Assembly: GCA_951812775.1 (NCBI GenBank)
Contig: OX638326.1
Coordinates: forward strand, 446,335-510,334
Direction: 5' to 3'
Length of the DNA stretch: 64,000 nt
Origin: an uncultured Alphaproteobacteria bacterium
Lineage (GTDB): Bacteria > Pseudomonadota > Alphaproteobacteria > MPNO01 > UBA2964
The notes beneath the pieces were generated by a model. The model was given only the letters and a program-made list of their open reading frames with translations. It did not search any database and was not told where the DNA came from. Below are positions 9,400 through 19,647 of this stretch, piece after piece. A program made the position numbers and the translations under genes. Position 1 is the first letter of the stretch. Each line of letters begins with the position of its first letter.

Positions 9400-10326
9400 T
9401 CATTTTTCTATTACAGTCCTCTTGGCCTTTGCTGTCTTCTTTCTCGCCGCCGACGGACGTGGTTTTCCACCTTTCTCAGTCGTTTTGCCGTCTGCCGCAC
9501 CTACATAGGGCGAAAAGACGGGTCTATAGGCTTTCTCATCAATAAACTGGCGGATTCCCTCGGCGTAAGCGTCGTGGCCCCTCGCCTGATCACGTTGTTT
9601 AATTTCCGCACCCTTTGCAGCAAGATAATCAGCGGCGGCACGCCACGACATATCCTGCGTTGCCCGGATAGCATGTTTGGTTCCTCGCAAGACGTTGGGA
9701 TTCTTTTCGAGGAGTTCGCGAGCAAGTTTGAGAGTCTCACGGCGTAAGTTTTTCTTCGGTACAGCCAGATTGACCATACCCATTTTGGCAGCTTCCTTTC
9801 CAGTGAACGTCCGCCCGGTACAGGCGTAGAACATTGCGTCGCGCTGGTTTAGCAAGTCGGTAACCATTTTCGATACCATGCCACCTGGCAAGATGCCCCA
9901 ATTCACTTCAGAAAGCCCAAATAACGCGTCATTGGCTGCAATAGAAAAATCAGTACATATACACTGAGTGAAAGCGCCACCGATGCAAAAGCCATTTACC
10001 ATTGAGATCGTAGGCTTGTTGTACATCCAGAGTTTATCACTTCGCCACATGCTGTTTTTGTAGGCGACGGATTTCAAATCCTCGCGGTCCTGCGTTTCGC
10101 GAAAAAATTCCTTCAAATCCTGTCCAGCGCTGAAGGACACACCGGCCCCTGTTAGTATGACGAGCTTTGTGTCGGGATCAGATTCCAGATGATCTAGTAT
10201 TTCGACCATCTCCGCATGAAAAGTGGGGCTCATCGCGTTACGCTTTTCGGGCCGATTAAAAATCACCCAAGTAATGCCGTCTTTTTGCTGATCGACCTTT
10301 ACGCAGCTGAACTTCTTATCAAGCAT
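9400..10326 (-). CDS. p-Hydroxycinnamoyl-CoA hydratase/lyase-like crotonase
   Basis: This is a 308-residue crotonase-fold enzyme. NRPEKRNAMSP near residue 24, oxyanion-hole loop SAGQDLKE near 66-73, the second loop NGFCIGGAF at 111-119, and Glu140 in FGLSEVNWG all match feruloyl/coumaroyl-CoA hydratase-lyase (HCHL), which makes vanillin-type aldehydes. WSEVNWGIPPG-like spacing and the later DYLAAK with a conserved Tyr also fit. The last 35 residues are an unusual lysine- and alanine-rich tail. A strong GGAGG precedes the ATG. A plain enoyl-CoA hydratase is the alternative. Confidence 0.8.
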   Translation of the reverse strand: MLDKKFSCVKVDQQKDGITWVIFNRPEKRNAMSPTFHAEMVEILDHLESDPDTKLVILTGAGVSFSAGQDLKEFFRETQDREDLKSVAYKNSMWRSDKLWMYNKPTISMVNGFCIGGAFTQCICTDFSIAANDALFGLSEVNWGILPGGMVSKMVTDLLNQRDAMFYACTGRTFTGKEAAKMGMVNLAVPKKNLRRETLKLARELLEKNPNVLRGTKHAIRATQDMSWRAAADYLAAKGAEIKQRDQARGHDAYAEGIRQFIDEKAYRPVFSPYVGAADGKTTEKGGKPRPSAARKKTAKAKRTVIEK

Positions 10327-10385
10327 ATCTGCCTCCGAGATTGAACCAAGGACTCTAAGGTTCGTTCGAGAGGAAGTCTATGGAC

Positions 10386-10892
10386 CTAAATTAAGGGATC
10401 ATAAGACCATTGGAGTAGGCCCTGGCGCTGCCGGGGACGGCAGAAAACATCGCCAGGATCGCAGTTCGCTCTTATCTGTCCTACATGCCGTGCAAAAGCG
10501 CGCCGGCGTTTGATTTGAATCGCATCAACGCCCGGAAGTCTGCGCCCAAGATAGTATCGGCAATACCATTGAAACCAGCCCCTCGGATCAGGTTCATAGA
10601 TCCAGCCCTTTTGGCGCCAGACGGATAGCGGCTGACGACTTTTGATACCAAAGTAATTAAGTGCAGGGTCAGGAAAATTTGCGATTTTCGCACTAGCAAA
10701 CCAAGACGCCGGGAATTCGTCTCTACAGTCGTTGCAGTACTTGCCTTCAAATACACCCATCGCCAGCATTTCCTTTGGGGTGAAATGCGGCATGAAATCC
10801 TTGGCGAAGCTCCTGCCTGTTGGGGCCACAAGCTCATAGCTGTAACCAGACTGCATCTTGTCGTCGACATGTATGATATCGCCGATAGCCAC
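10386..10892 (-). CDS. Conserved hypothetical protein
   Basis: This 168-residue soluble protein has no motif that I can assign to a function. It is rich in aromatic residues (WFQWYCRYYLGRR) and has a CNDC pair near residue 54 that could bind metal or form a disulphide. The start is taken as GTG at 10892; an ATG 12 codons in is possible. It lies 31 bp downstream of tRNA-His on the same strand. It ends in TAG at what looks like a natural C terminus. Confidence 0.65.
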   Translation of the reverse strand: MAIGDIIHVDDKMQSGYSYELVAPTGRSFAKDFMPHFTPKEMLAMGVFEGKYCNDCRDEFPASWFASAKIANFPDPALNYFGIKSRQPLSVWRQKGWIYEPDPRGWFQWYCRYYLGRRLPGVDAIQIKRRRAFARHVGQIRANCDPGDVFCRPRQRQGLLQWSYDPLI

Positions 10893-10923
10893 GACCGATC
10901 AGTTTTGTATGTTTTGAGATAAA

Positions 10924-11001
10924 TGGGGCGAGTGATGGGATTTGAACCCACGACCCCTAGATCCACAATCTAGTGCTCTAACCAACTGAGCTACACCCGC
11001 C
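10924..11001 (-). tRNA. tRNA-His (GTG anticodon)
   Basis: The minus strand from 11001 folds as a cloverleaf. The acceptor GCGGGTG pairs with CACTCGC, the D arm begins TAGCTCAGTTGG, the anticodon stem CTAGA/TCTAG frames TTGTGGA (anticodon GTG), and the T arm contains GGTTCAAATC. The His-specific extra G-1 is encoded (11001) and faces C73, and CCA is encoded (10924-10926). Confidence 0.97.
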
Positions 11002-11039
11002 ACAGGGTGGCCGTTTCTTAGACCTGCCATCGAAAGCCG

Positions 11040-12200
11040 TCAACCGCCGAAATGCTTTCGCAATCTGTCTAGCGCTTCTACGAGCGTCTTTTCCTCTTTG
11101 CAAAAGCAGAAACGAGCAAAATGCTCAGGGCCACCCCCCTGATAAAACGCGCCAACCGGTACGGCAGCCACACGAGCTTCTGTGGTGATATGACGGCAAA
11201 AATCTTCGTCATTTCCATTGAAACCCAGGGGGCGAAAATCGGTTGTGATGAAGTAACTGCCCTGGCAATGCATGACCTCAAACCCGATGTCCTTTAACCC
11301 CTCCGCAAGAAGGTCACGACATTTCTGAAGTTCACCTGATAACGAATTGAAATAGCTGTCTTCTTTGGACAATCCGAACGCGACGGCAGCCTGCAGATTA
11401 GGCGGCGTTGTGAATGTCAAAAACTGGTGCGCCTTCGCAATTGGACCAAGCAGATCCGGGCAGGCCGTAATGTAACCGACCTTCCATCCCGTCAAGGAAA
11501 ATGTCTTGCCCGCCGATCCGATCCTAATGCACCGCTCCCGCATTCCAGGGAGGGTCATAAGAGGCACATGTTGTAGCCCGTCAAACAACAAATGTTCGTA
11601 TACTTCATCGCACACCGCATAGGCATCGTGCTTTTCCATCAGTTTCGCAATAACTGACAGTTCTTCCCTGGAAAAAACCTTGGAACAGGGGTTCATCGGC
11701 GTATTCAGTAAAATAAGTTTGGTTTTGTCGCTAAAGGCTGCTGCCAAAGCCTCTTCAGGGAGTATCCAGCTCGGTGGTTCCAGGCGAACCAGCTTGGCTA
11801 CCCCGCCTGCCCGTTGAACGATGGGCAGATAGGAATCGTAGAGCGGTTCTATCAGCACGACCTCATCACCCGGCTCAATTAGGGCAAACAGGCTTGAGGC
11901 AAGCGCTTCCGTACCACCTGACGTGACCATCACTTCCGTTGCCCAGTCAATATCAAGCCCGTAAAACCGCTTATTTATGCCCGCAACCGCCTGCCGCAAT
12001 GGGGGAATTCCCATCATCGACGGATATTGATTTAACCCATTCTCCAGATAATCCGTTGCGGCAGCGACAACATCGGGAGGCCCATTGCCATCGGGGAATC
12101 CCTGGCCAAGATTAATCGCATCATGTTCCTGCGCCAGACGCGACATGACCTCGAATATTGTTGTGCCATAAGACGACAAAACAGAATTAGCTGATTTCAC
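11040..12200 (-). CDS. Class I/II PLP aminotransferase
   Basis: This 386-residue aminotransferase is of fold type I. Characteristic blocks are INLGQGFPD near residue 30, NTPMNPCSK (the NPxNP-like substrate/PLP loop), CDEVYEHL with the PLP-pyridine Asp, and SAGKTFSLTGWKVGY with the Schiff-base Lys. The group includes methionine, kynurenine and aromatic aminotransferases; specificity cannot be read. The start is GTG at 12200 with GGAG about 10 bases upstream. It is divergent from glnB across a 270-bp gap. Confidence 0.9.
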   Translation of the reverse strand: MKSANSVLSSYGTTIFEVMSRLAQEHDAINLGQGFPDGNGPPDVVAAATDYLENGLNQYPSMMGIPPLRQAVAGINKRFYGLDIDWATEVMVTSGGTEALASSLFALIEPGDEVVLIEPLYDSYLPIVQRAGGVAKLVRLEPPSWILPEEALAAAFSDKTKLILLNTPMNPCSKVFSREELSVIAKLMEKHDAYAVCDEVYEHLLFDGLQHVPLMTLPGMRERCIRIGSAGKTFSLTGWKVGYITACPDLLGPIAKAHQFLTFTTPPNLQAAVAFGLSKEDSYFNSLSGELQKCRDLLAEGLKDIGFEVMHCQGSYFITTDFRPLGFNGNDEDFCRHITTEARVAAVPVGAFYQGGGPEHFARFCFCKEEKTLVEALDRLRKHFGG

Positions 12201-12390
12201 GCGATTTACTCCACATTTGGCCTTAATTAGAAATTAGCACGAGCCTACAGAGGGCGAAAGACAGGCATTCATATCATTAGATTGCCCAATTAATAGGCGT
12301 TTTGCTTAATCATTTGGCATAAATCAAACTATCGCCCGACACATTGTTTCTTTTACTTATATATTTCAAATACTTAGACACGCCCTCCAG

Positions 12391-12407
12391 TTGGCACGAG
12401 TTATGCA
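12391..12407 (+). promoter_or_regulatory. Sigma-54 promoter of glnB-glnA
   Basis: TTGGCACGAGTTATGCA matches the -24/-12 consensus YTGGCACGNNNNTTGCW at all but one position, with GG and GC correctly spaced. It lies 64 bp before glnB, so transcription should start near 12419. This predicts RpoN- and NtrC-dependent expression under nitrogen limitation. I did not find a clear pair of NtrC sites upstream. Confidence 0.85.
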
Positions 12408-12431
12408 TTTCTAACATGTTGCAATGCATGA

Positions 12432-12809
<378 letters not shown>

Positions 12810-12864
12810 CTGATCGTTGCAATCAATTAACTAATCATAAGACAGAAGGAATAGGACAGGTCAG

Positions 12865-14274
12865 ATGAGTGACAGTAAAACCGTTTTAGACATGATCGAA
12901 GAACATGATGTTCAGTATGTCGATCTCCGCTTTACCGATCCACGCGGTAAGTGGCAGCACACAGCCCAACATGTATCCACAATAAATGATGATTTCTTCG
13001 AGAACGGCATCATGTTTGATGGGTCTTCAATCGCCGGCTGGAAAGCAATCAATGAATCAGACATGACACTGATGCCTGATTGCTCGAGCGCGGTAATGGA
13101 TCCATTCACAGCGCAGCCACAGCTGATCATTTTCTGTGACGTTCACGAACCTTCAACGGGCCAGGCCTATGGCCGCTGCCCGCGTTCTGTTGCCAAAAAA
13201 GCTCTAGCCTATATGGGCGCAGCCGGTATCGGTGACACCGCCTACTTTGGCCCGGAAGCCGAGTTCTTTGTCTTTGATGATGTACGCTATGAATGCGCGA
13301 TGGGTCGCTCTTTCTACGAAGTAGACAGCGACGAAGGTCCCTACAACTCCGGCGAACCCATGGAAGGTGGAAACACCGGTCATCGCCCGGTCGTTAAAGG
13401 CGGATATTTCCCGGTCCCGCCTGTTGATTCCGGTACCGACCTCCGCGCTGAGATGGTCACAACCATGATTCAGATGGGCCTCGATATGGAGAAACATCAT
13501 CATGAGGTTGCCCCAAGTCAGCATGAGCTTGGTCTGAAATTCAACACACTGATTGGTTCAGCCGATGGCATGCAGATTTATAAATACTGCGTGCATATGG
13601 TTGCCCATCAATATGGCAAAACCGCCACGTTTATGCCCAAACCAATTGCTGGAGATAACGGCTCTGGCATGCATACCCATCAGTCAATCTGGAAAGACGG
13701 AAAACCTCTGTTTGCCGGTTCCGGTTATGCTGATCTGTCTGAAACCGCTCTTCACTATATCGGCGGCATCATCAAGCATGCGCGGGCGATCAACTGCTTC
13801 TCGAATGCTTCAACCAATAGCTACAAGCGTTTGATCCCTGGTTTCGAGGCACCGGTCCTGTTGGCCTACTCAGCACGTAACCGTTCTGCGTCCTGTCGTA
13901 TTCCTTACGCGACCAGCCCGAATGGCAAACGTGTCGAAGTGCGCTTCCCCGATGTATCAGCCAATCCATACCTCGCCTTCACGGCAATGCTTATGGCTGG
14001 TCTGGACGGCATTGAGAATAAAATTCATCCGGGTGACCCGATGGATAAGGATCTCTATGACCTGCCTGCCGAGGAACTCGAAGGCGTACCGACTGTTGCA
14101 AGTTCGCTGCGTCAGGCCATGGAATGCCTTGATGCGGATCGCGACTTCCTCAAGAAGGGGGATGTTATGTCGGATGACATAATTGACGGCTATCTGGAAC
14201 TCAAGAAAGAAGAAGTCCTGACGTTCGAACAGGCGCCGCATCCTGTCGAATATTCAATGTATTACAGCGTCTAA
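12865..14274 (+). CDS. glnA: Glutamine synthetase type I
   Basis: This 469-residue dodecameric enzyme makes glutamine from glutamate, ammonia and [16 protein letters not shown] (the Asp50-type loop), [10 protein letters not shown], the ATP-binding [16 protein letters not shown] and the NRSASCRIP arginine loop are all intact. Tyr398 in [11 protein letters not shown] is the conserved adenylylation site, so activity should be controlled by GlnE together with the upstream P-II. AGGACAGG precedes the ATG. Confidence 0.98.
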   Translation: MSDSKTVLDMIEEHDVQYVDLRFTDPRGKWQHTAQHVSTINDDFFENGIMFDGSSIAGWKAINESDMTLMPDCSSAVMDPFTAQPQLIIFCDVHEPSTGQAYGRCPRSVAKKALAYMGAAGIGDTAYFGPEAEFFVFDDVRYECAMGRSFYEVDSDEGPYNSGEPMEGGNTGHRPVVKGGYFPVPPVDSGTDLRAEMVTTMIQMGLDMEKHHHEVAPSQHELGLKFNTLIGSADGMQIYKYCVHMVAHQYGKTATFMPKPIAGDNGSGMHTHQSIWKDGKPLFAGSGYADLSETALHYIGGIIKHARAINCFSNASTNSYKRLIPGFEAPVLLAYSARNRSASCRIPYATSPNGKRVEVRFPDVSANPYLAFTAMLMAGLDGIENKIHPGDPMDKDLYDLPAEELEGVPTVASSLRQAMECLDADRDFLKKGDVMSDDIIDGYLELKKEEVLTFEQAPHPVEYSMYYSV

Positions 14275-14290
14275 TTTTGAAAACCAGTTT

Positions 14291-14314
14291 TCCCGAGCTC
14301 GATTGAGCCCGGGA
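14291..14314 (+). terminator. Possible glnA terminator hairpin
   Basis: A 10-base inverted repeat (TCCCGAGCTC and GAGCCCGGGA, one mismatch) with a GATT loop starts 17 bp after the glnA stop. No strong T run follows, so it may be a weak or factor-assisted terminator. Confidence 0.45.
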
Positions 14315-14408
14315 GATACTTAAAAACGTCAAACCAATAGAACAGGTTTGCAACAAAAAACGATTAGATATCCGGGGGGCAAATCCAACAAGAAACGGAG
14401 CCCGGACG

Positions 14409-14816
14409 ATGAATTTCAGGACACGTAAGATGGTCGCCGCGCGCGACTTGAACTCCAACGGTACTCTCTTCGGTGGCAGATGCCTCGAATGGATTGACGA
14501 AGAAGCCTTTATCTTTAGTTCCTGCCAGCTTGAAAGCGAAAATGTCGTCACCCGCAGCATGTCCGAGATCAATTTCCTCGCGACTGCACGCCAGGGCGAT
14601 ATTATTGAGGTCGGTATGGAAGCTACCGACTATGGACGGACCTCTCTGACAATTTCATGTGTCGTTCGTAATATGCGGACCAAACAGATCATCACGGCCG
14701 TTGAAAAGCTGGTGTTTGTAAAAGTAGACAAGAATGGCAAACCTACGCCGCACGGCAAAGTTCACCCGATTGACCGGGAATTTACACACGCTGACGCGCT
14801 TGTAGTCGGTGAATAA
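14409..14816 (+). CDS. Hotdog-fold acyl-CoA thioesterase
   Basis: This 135-residue protein belongs to the 4HBT/cytosolic acyl-CoA hydrolase group. NSNGTLFGGRCLEWIDEEAF holds the conserved Asn and the GG followed by an acidic helix, and INFLATARQGDIIEV is the second conserved block. Hotdog enzymes of this type hydrolyse acyl-CoA as oligomers. GGAG precedes the ATG. It faces a second thioesterase of the same family four bases away on the opposite strand. Confidence 0.85.
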   Translation: MNFRTRKMVAARDLNSNGTLFGGRCLEWIDEEAFIFSSCQLESENVVTRSMSEINFLATARQGDIIEVGMEATDYGRTSLTISCVVRNMRTKQIITAVEKLVFVKVDKNGKPTPHGKVHPIDREFTHADALVVGE

Positions 14817-14820
14817 CACG

Positions 14821-15219
14821 TTAGTTAGGTGTTTTTGGAGGTAGCGATCGCGATTTTCCGTCATCAGAGATCGCTACAAATGTGAACTCACCTTCGGTAA
14901 CCTTGAACTGATCTGTTTCAATTCGCCGTCGCACCCAAACCTCGACTTTTGTTGAAGGCGACGAGGTGCCGGTTCGAATAATATCAGCATAACAGCTTAC
15001 AACATCGCCTATTGCCACAGGGCGGTGAAATTCAATCTTATCCACTGCAACTGTCGCTACACGTCCACCGGCCCTCTGGTAAGCAACGTTCGCGCCCGCC
15101 ATATCCATCATAGACATCAACCAGCCACCAAAGATGTCCCCGCTGGGGTTGGTATCGGCTGGCATAGCGATAATCCGGATAGAAGGTTCGGTATCAGGCG
15201 GTAAATTCGGGTCTGACAT
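14821..15219 (-). CDS. YciA-type acyl-CoA thioesterase
   Basis: This 132-residue hotdog thioesterase has PADTNPSGDIFGGWLMSMMDMAG, the YciA catalytic block with its Asp and GG, and VDKIEFHRPVAIGDVVS. The start at 15219 (MSDPNLPP) gives the usual length; an open frame reaches 15369 but the extra 50 residues are not family-like. It is convergent with the preceding thioesterase and divergent from parE. It is only distantly similar to its neighbour. Confidence 0.85.
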   Translation of the reverse strand: MSDPNLPPDTEPSIRIIAMPADTNPSGDIFGGWLMSMMDMAGANVAYQRAGGRVATVAVDKIEFHRPVAIGDVVSCYADIIRTGTSSPSTKVEVWVRRRIETDQFKVTEGEFTFVAISDDGKSRSLPPKTPN

Positions 15220-15317
15220 GAAATATTCCTGTGATTTACAACATCTTGTTGTTAAATATAGGTCATATGCTGCATACTGTCCCTCTCGTTCGTAATCAGT
15301 AGTTGGTGAGTGAAAAA

Positions 15318-17303
15318 ATGGCGGCGTCACGCAAACGGGCAACAGGCAAGAAAGACAGCTATTCAGCACAAGATATTGAGGTGCTGGAGGGGCTAGAACC
15401 GGTTAGACGACGGCCTGCAATGTATATTGGGGGCAGTGATGAGCGTGCTATGCATCATCTCGCCGCTGAATTGCTCGACAACGCCATGGACGAAGCCGTT
15501 GCCGGTCACGCAAACTGGATAGAGTTTGATCTGGCATCCGATGGCACGATTAGCATCCGCGATAATGGGCGCGGCATTCCAATAGACCCTCATCCGAAAT
15601 TCAAAGACAAATCAGCTCTCGAAGTTGTAATGACCACACTCCATTCGGGCGGCAAATTCAGCAATAAAGTTTATGACACGTCCGGCGGTCTACATGGTGT
15701 CGGTCTTTCTGTCGTGAACGCCCTGTCCGACAAAATGACCGTTGAAATAGCGCACGATAAAACGCTGTTTGTTCAGGAATATTCAAAGGGGGCGCCACAA
15801 GGAAGGCTTGAGAATAAGGGCGCAGTCCGACGCCGCGGGACAACTGTAATATTTCACCCTGACCCTGAGATTTTCGGGGCAAAATCGCGCTTTCGGCCCA
15901 ACATGCTATTCAAAATGGCACGTTCCAAAGCCTATCTCTACAAAGGCGTTGAAATAAGGTGGAGTTGTGCGCCTGATCTTATTGGCGACAAAGACGAAAC
16001 ACCTGAAAAATCAACCCTGCATTTCCCCGGTGGGCTCAGCGATTATCTGGCAACACGTCTTGATGGCCGAGAAACAATAATCGCCAATTCATTTTCGGGA
16101 GAAGCCAAGCTTAATGGCAAAGGAGGACGCGTCGAATGGGCACTCGCCTGGCCAGAAGACGGCGAAGGCTCCATGGTTTCCTATTGTAACACCGTCCCAA
16201 CGCCCGAAGGGGGAACCCACGAGGCCGGGCTTAGAGCGGCTCTAACCAAGGGTCTTAAAACCTATGCCGAACTCGCGGGTAACAAGCGCGGCAATATTAT
16301 TACAGGTGATGACGTCGTTGGCGGCGCCTGGGGCGTGCTATCGGTGTTTGTTCCTGATCCGGAGTTTCAGGGCCAAACCAAGGACAAATTGACCACGACG
16401 AGTGTTTCGCGAAACGTCGAGAATTCACTCAAGGATCACTTCGACCATTTTTTGTCAGGTGATCCTGCTGCCGCCAACGCATTGCTGGAACGGGTTATCG
16501 AACGCGCTGACGACCGTCTCAGGCGACGACAAGCCAAGAAAACGGCCCGTAAGTCCGCTACCCGGAGACTTAGGCTTCCAGGCAAACTTGCTGACTGTGC
16601 CAAAGGGTCCTCCGAAGGTACTGAAATATTCCTGGTTGAAGGAGACTCTGCAGGGGGCTCTGCTAAATCTGCGCGTAACCGCAACACTCAGGCAATCTTG
16701 CCCCTGCGTGGTAAAATTCTTAATGTCGCCAGTGCCACCGCAGACAAACTTCGCGCTAACCAGGAACTCAGCGACATGATCCAGGCCTTAGGATGTGGGA
16801 CTGGTGCTTCTTACGACGAAGAAAAGCTCCGCTATGAACGCGTAATCATCATGACGGACGCTGATGTTGACGGTGCGCATATCGCCTCCCTGCTGATGAC
16901 TTTCTTTTTTCGCGAAATGCCTCAACTCATTGAGAACGGGCATCTGTTTCTGGCGCTGCCCCCACTCTTTCGCATCAGCCAGGGTGCTTTGACGATGTAT
17001 GCAAAAGACGATGCACATCGTGAAGAACTTGTCGAAGAGCATTTCACTGGCCGCGGCAAAATTGAAGTCAGTCGCTTCAAAGGGCTCGGGGAAATGCCTG
17101 CCCAACAACTTAAAGAAACGACAATGGATCCCGCCAAACGGAACCTCGTTAGGGTAACAATTCCAAATGCGAGTACTGGCGATGAAGCCAAAGAAGTCAA
17201 ACAAACAGAAACATTGGTCGAAGATTTGATGGGGCGAAAGCCCGAGCGCCGTCTTGCTTTTATTCAGAAAAATGCCCAAACCGTTCAGGAACTTGACGTT
17301 TAA
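15318..17303 (+). CDS. parE: DNA topoisomerase IV subunit B
   Basis: This ATPase subunit of the chromosome-decatenating topoisomerase has about 661 residues. The GHKL ATP site (ELLDNAMDEA, DNGRGIP, SGGLHGVGLSVVNAL) is followed by the transducer and the TOPRIM domain (VEGDSAGGSAK and MTDADVDGAHI). The length, without the approximately 170-residue TOPRIM insertion common in GyrB of many Gram-negatives, and the opening EVLEGLEPVRRRPAMYIGG favour ParE. ATG 15318 is preferred; GTG 15306 is also possible. Confidence 0.93.
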   Translation: MAASRKRATGKKDSYSAQDIEVLEGLEPVRRRPAMYIGGSDERAMHHLAAELLDNAMDEAVAGHANWIEFDLASDGTISIRDNGRGIPIDPHPKFKDKSALEVVMTTLHSGGKFSNKVYDTSGGLHGVGLSVVNALSDKMTVEIAHDKTLFVQEYSKGAPQGRLENKGAVRRRGTTVIFHPDPEIFGAKSRFRPNMLFKMARSKAYLYKGVEIRWSCAPDLIGDKDETPEKSTLHFPGGLSDYLATRLDGRETIIANSFSGEAKLNGKGGRVEWALAWPEDGEGSMVSYCNTVPTPEGGTHEAGLRAALTKGLKTYAELAGNKRGNIITGDDVVGGAWGVLSVFVPDPEFQGQTKDKLTTTSVSRNVENSLKDHFDHFLSGDPAAANALLERVIERADDRLRRRQAKKTARKSATRRLRLPGKLADCAKGSSEGTEIFLVEGDSAGGSAKSARNRNTQAILPLRGKILNVASATADKLRANQELSDMIQALGCGTGASYDEEKLRYERVIIMTDADVDGAHIASLLMTFFFREMPQLIENGHLFLALPPLFRISQGALTMYAKDDAHREELVEEHFTGRGKIEVSRFKGLGEMPAQQLKETTMDPAKRNLVRVTIPNASTGDEAKEVKQTETLVEDLMGRKPERRLAFIQKNAQTVQELDV

Positions 17304-17467
17304 TCCGCTTTCACCCGTTGAAACGAAAAATGCGGAAAGACATCAGACTGCTTGCATTCAATGTAGGCATTACCAATTTATAATTTAACGCGCATAATCG
17401 AATAAATTCTACGATTAGGTGTTTATGTCTTAGTCGGCACGCATAGGCGACCGAGGCGTTAACAATT

Positions 17468-18040
17468 ATGGAGGGTATGGTGAAAAGTACCTTGATTACT
17501 TCACTCGCAGCTTTATCAGCTCTCGCATTGGGCGGCTGCCAGGTTGTTATGGTCGAAGATTCTCCTGGGCCACGCACCTCATATTATGACGGGGACTTCG
17601 AATATGCCGGACACAAAGGTGCCGTTTATACAATTGTAAGCGGCAATCCCTTTGGTGGGTCTCAGGAAACATTTTCAAAGCTCGTTCGGGCAACAATGAA
17701 AAACCAGGCCCGCGCTGGAAGACCTATAAGCTTTGTCGGAAGACAGGATGGGACAACGTACAAACCCTACAAAGTTGTGGTTGGCTTTAACCCCGACAAT
17801 CGCGATGGAGATGATCTTTGCAAGAGCGCGGAATACCCCCAAATCAAAAGCAACACGACAAAAGTCGTTATGGCGTTTTGCTTTGGTGACTCACTCAAGT
17901 CTTCTTCGACCGGTTGGGTGGATGGTTTGAAAGGCGTCAACGACTCTAATTTCACAAAGCTTGTAAAAGAAACAACGAATGCCATGATCCCCTCCCAAGA
18001 TGGCCATGACATCGGTGAAGGCGGAAATATCGCTAACTAA
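17468..18040 (+). CDS. Small lipoprotein, function unknown
   Basis: This 190-residue protein has a lipoprotein signal peptide (ALSALALGGC, lipobox LGGC with Cys about residue 24). The mature domain contains several aromatic residues and two cysteines but no family I can name. The start is ambiguous: ATG 17468, ATG 17477 and GTG 17480 lie around a GGAGGG. It is followed by another small exported protein gene. It is likely membrane-anchored on the periplasmic side. Confidence 0.7.
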   Translation: MEGMVKSTLITSLAALSALALGGCQVVMVEDSPGPRTSYYDGDFEYAGHKGAVYTIVSGNPFGGSQETFSKLVRATMKNQARAGRPISFVGRQDGTTYKPYKVVVGFNPDNRDGDDLCKSAEYPQIKSNTTKVVMAFCFGDSLKSSSTGWVDGLKGVNDSNFTKLVKETTNAMIPSQDGHDIGEGGNIAN

Positions 18041-18162
18041 TAAGCTTAACAAATCTCGCGTTTTGTTGAACCACGGTCCCAAAAACATATGTGGACCGAG
18101 GATTCTTCAACTTATAGGCTGAAACCTATCGAGAATCTGTTTTTCGTATTGAGGTTGGTCAA

Positions 18163-18651
18163 TTGCAAAAATTCATTGCGCTCGTATGCTCATGGACAAT
18201 TCTAAGCTTGGTTGTTTGGTCACCTGTTTCGCGTGCCGACAACGCGATGCCCAAAGGGCTCGTTCATATAAAAACAGAACTTAGCTATGCCGCGCTTGTC
18301 AAAAAGCTGAATGCGGCTGTCACAAACAATAAAATGGGATTGGTAACACGCGCCAGCGTCACGGTCGGTGCAAAGCGGGTTCTTAAAAAGACAATCCCCG
18401 GAAACATGGTAGTCGGTGTCTACCATCCGCGTTTTGCCGTTCGAATGCTCAAAGCCAGTATCCCGGCGGGAATTGAGGCCCCTCTTCGTTTTTATATAAC
18501 GGAAAACGCCAACAATACGGCAAACCTCTCCTACAAAACGCCGTCCTCAGTTTTTGCGCCCTATAAAATTAAAGACTTGTCTAAAATGGCATCGGAACTC
18601 GACGCAATTTTCGCAAACATCGCACGCGAGGCGACAAGTCAAAAACCATAG
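18163..18651 (+). CDS. Secreted DUF302 domain protein
   Basis: This 162-residue protein has a signal peptide (about residues 1-25, cleavage after SRA). The mature part fits DUF302, with the conserved helical opening LSYAALVKKLNAAV, a central GVYHPRFAVRMLKA and PLRFYITE. The start is TTG at 18163, with GAGG eight bases upstream and the signal peptide directly after it. No ATG is available upstream in frame. The function of the family is unknown. It ends in TAG six bases from the convergent dioxygenase stop. Confidence 0.78.
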   Translation: MQKFIALVCSWTILSLVVWSPVSRADNAMPKGLVHIKTELSYAALVKKLNAAVTNNKMGLVTRASVTVGAKRVLKKTIPGNMVVGVYHPRFAVRMLKASIPAGIEAPLRFYITENANNTANLSYKTPSSVFAPYKIKDLSKMASELDAIFANIAREATSQKP

Positions 18652-18657
18652 AGGCGG

Positions 18658-19503
18658 TTAGCCGAGACGCCATGCGGTTTGATTTCCGCATTCAATGGAT
18701 TTTGCACGATAGAGCTCTACAGACTTTTCCTGCCGTTCAATCGTGGCAGGGTCGTCATCTGCAACAGGTGGCAATTCGTTTGGAAGGTAATAACCATACT
18801 CATCGTTGCCCCGGACCAACATTGCCGTCGCTTTGAGGTCTGTTGTCTGCTTCACATGCGGCGGAACATATCCCGCCGAGAGCCCCATCCGCCGCTCTGA
18901 GCCATGATTTGGCCTGGAACTATGAACGAGGCAAACATGATGTAGTGACATCTCCCCTGGCCGAAGGTGTAATGAGGCGGCCTCCGATTCATCAAATTCA
19001 TAGAGCGTGTTCTGACCACTCGCCAAGAGATTGTCATCGCGCCGTTCAGTATATTCGACCGGAAAACAACCTTCCTTGTGGGAGCCTGGAATGACCTGAA
19101 TGCATCCCGAGACGTCGTCCACTACTGTGAGAGCAACCCAGGCGCTCAAGAGCTCCCACGGGTCCATTCCATAGTAGGTCGCATCCTGATGCCAACTGAC
19201 ATAGGAACCTGATTCCGGCTCCTTAAACCAAATTCCGTGCTGGTAGCACAAAATATCAGGTCCCATGACATCTTCGACGGCATCGAGAATTTCGGATTTA
19301 ACGACCAGATCATATGCCCAGGGAAATCGTAAAAACGCTTTGGTTTTCTGGGTTCCGTGAATGGGTTTACCTTGAGAGGCTTCAAACGCCTCTATCTCTG
19401 CCCTCAACGCAAGTGCATCTTCTTCAGACATAACGCGTATTGGCGAGACAAATCCGTCGCGATGATATTGTTCTACTTGCAGGTCTGTTAAAAATTTAGG
19501 CAT
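18658..19503 (-). CDS. Phytanoyl-CoA dioxygenase (PhyH) family protein
   Basis: This 281-residue Fe(II)/2-oxoglutarate-dependent oxygenase has the facial triad His-x-Asp in SWHQDATYYG, the distal His in the LVHSSRPNHGSERR segment, and a following Arg to hold 2-oxoglutarate. PhyH proteins hydroxylate varied small molecules, often in bacterial secondary metabolism or osmolyte pathways, so the substrate is open. It starts at ATG 19503 and stands alone on the minus strand between two plus-strand genes. Confidence 0.87.
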   Translation of the reverse strand: MPKFLTDLQVEQYHRDGFVSPIRVMSEEDALALRAEIEAFEASQGKPIHGTQKTKAFLRFPWAYDLVVKSEILDAVEDVMGPDILCYQHGIWFKEPESGSYVSWHQDATYYGMDPWELLSAWVALTVVDDVSGCIQVIPGSHKEGCFPVEYTERRDDNLLASGQNTLYEFDESEAASLHLRPGEMSLHHVCLVHSSRPNHGSERRMGLSAGYVPPHVKQTTDLKATAMLVRGNDEYGYYLPNELPPVADDDPATIERQEKSVELYRAKSIECGNQTAWRLG

Positions 19504-19647
19504 TGGATACTAGCTTCTATTCATAATTGGTCGATAAACGGATTTTACTATTTTACGGATAAGCCGTCACGGCGTTTGACTTCTGTTGAATTTACCCGCA
19601 CATAAGGGCTGGGTATAACCCTATATGTAAGTATTTACGCACACCGT

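Noticed and set aside
10481..10966. Open frame overlapping the hypothetical gene and tRNA-His
   Set aside because: It runs through the tRNA and its sequence has no family resemblance; it is a shadow frame.
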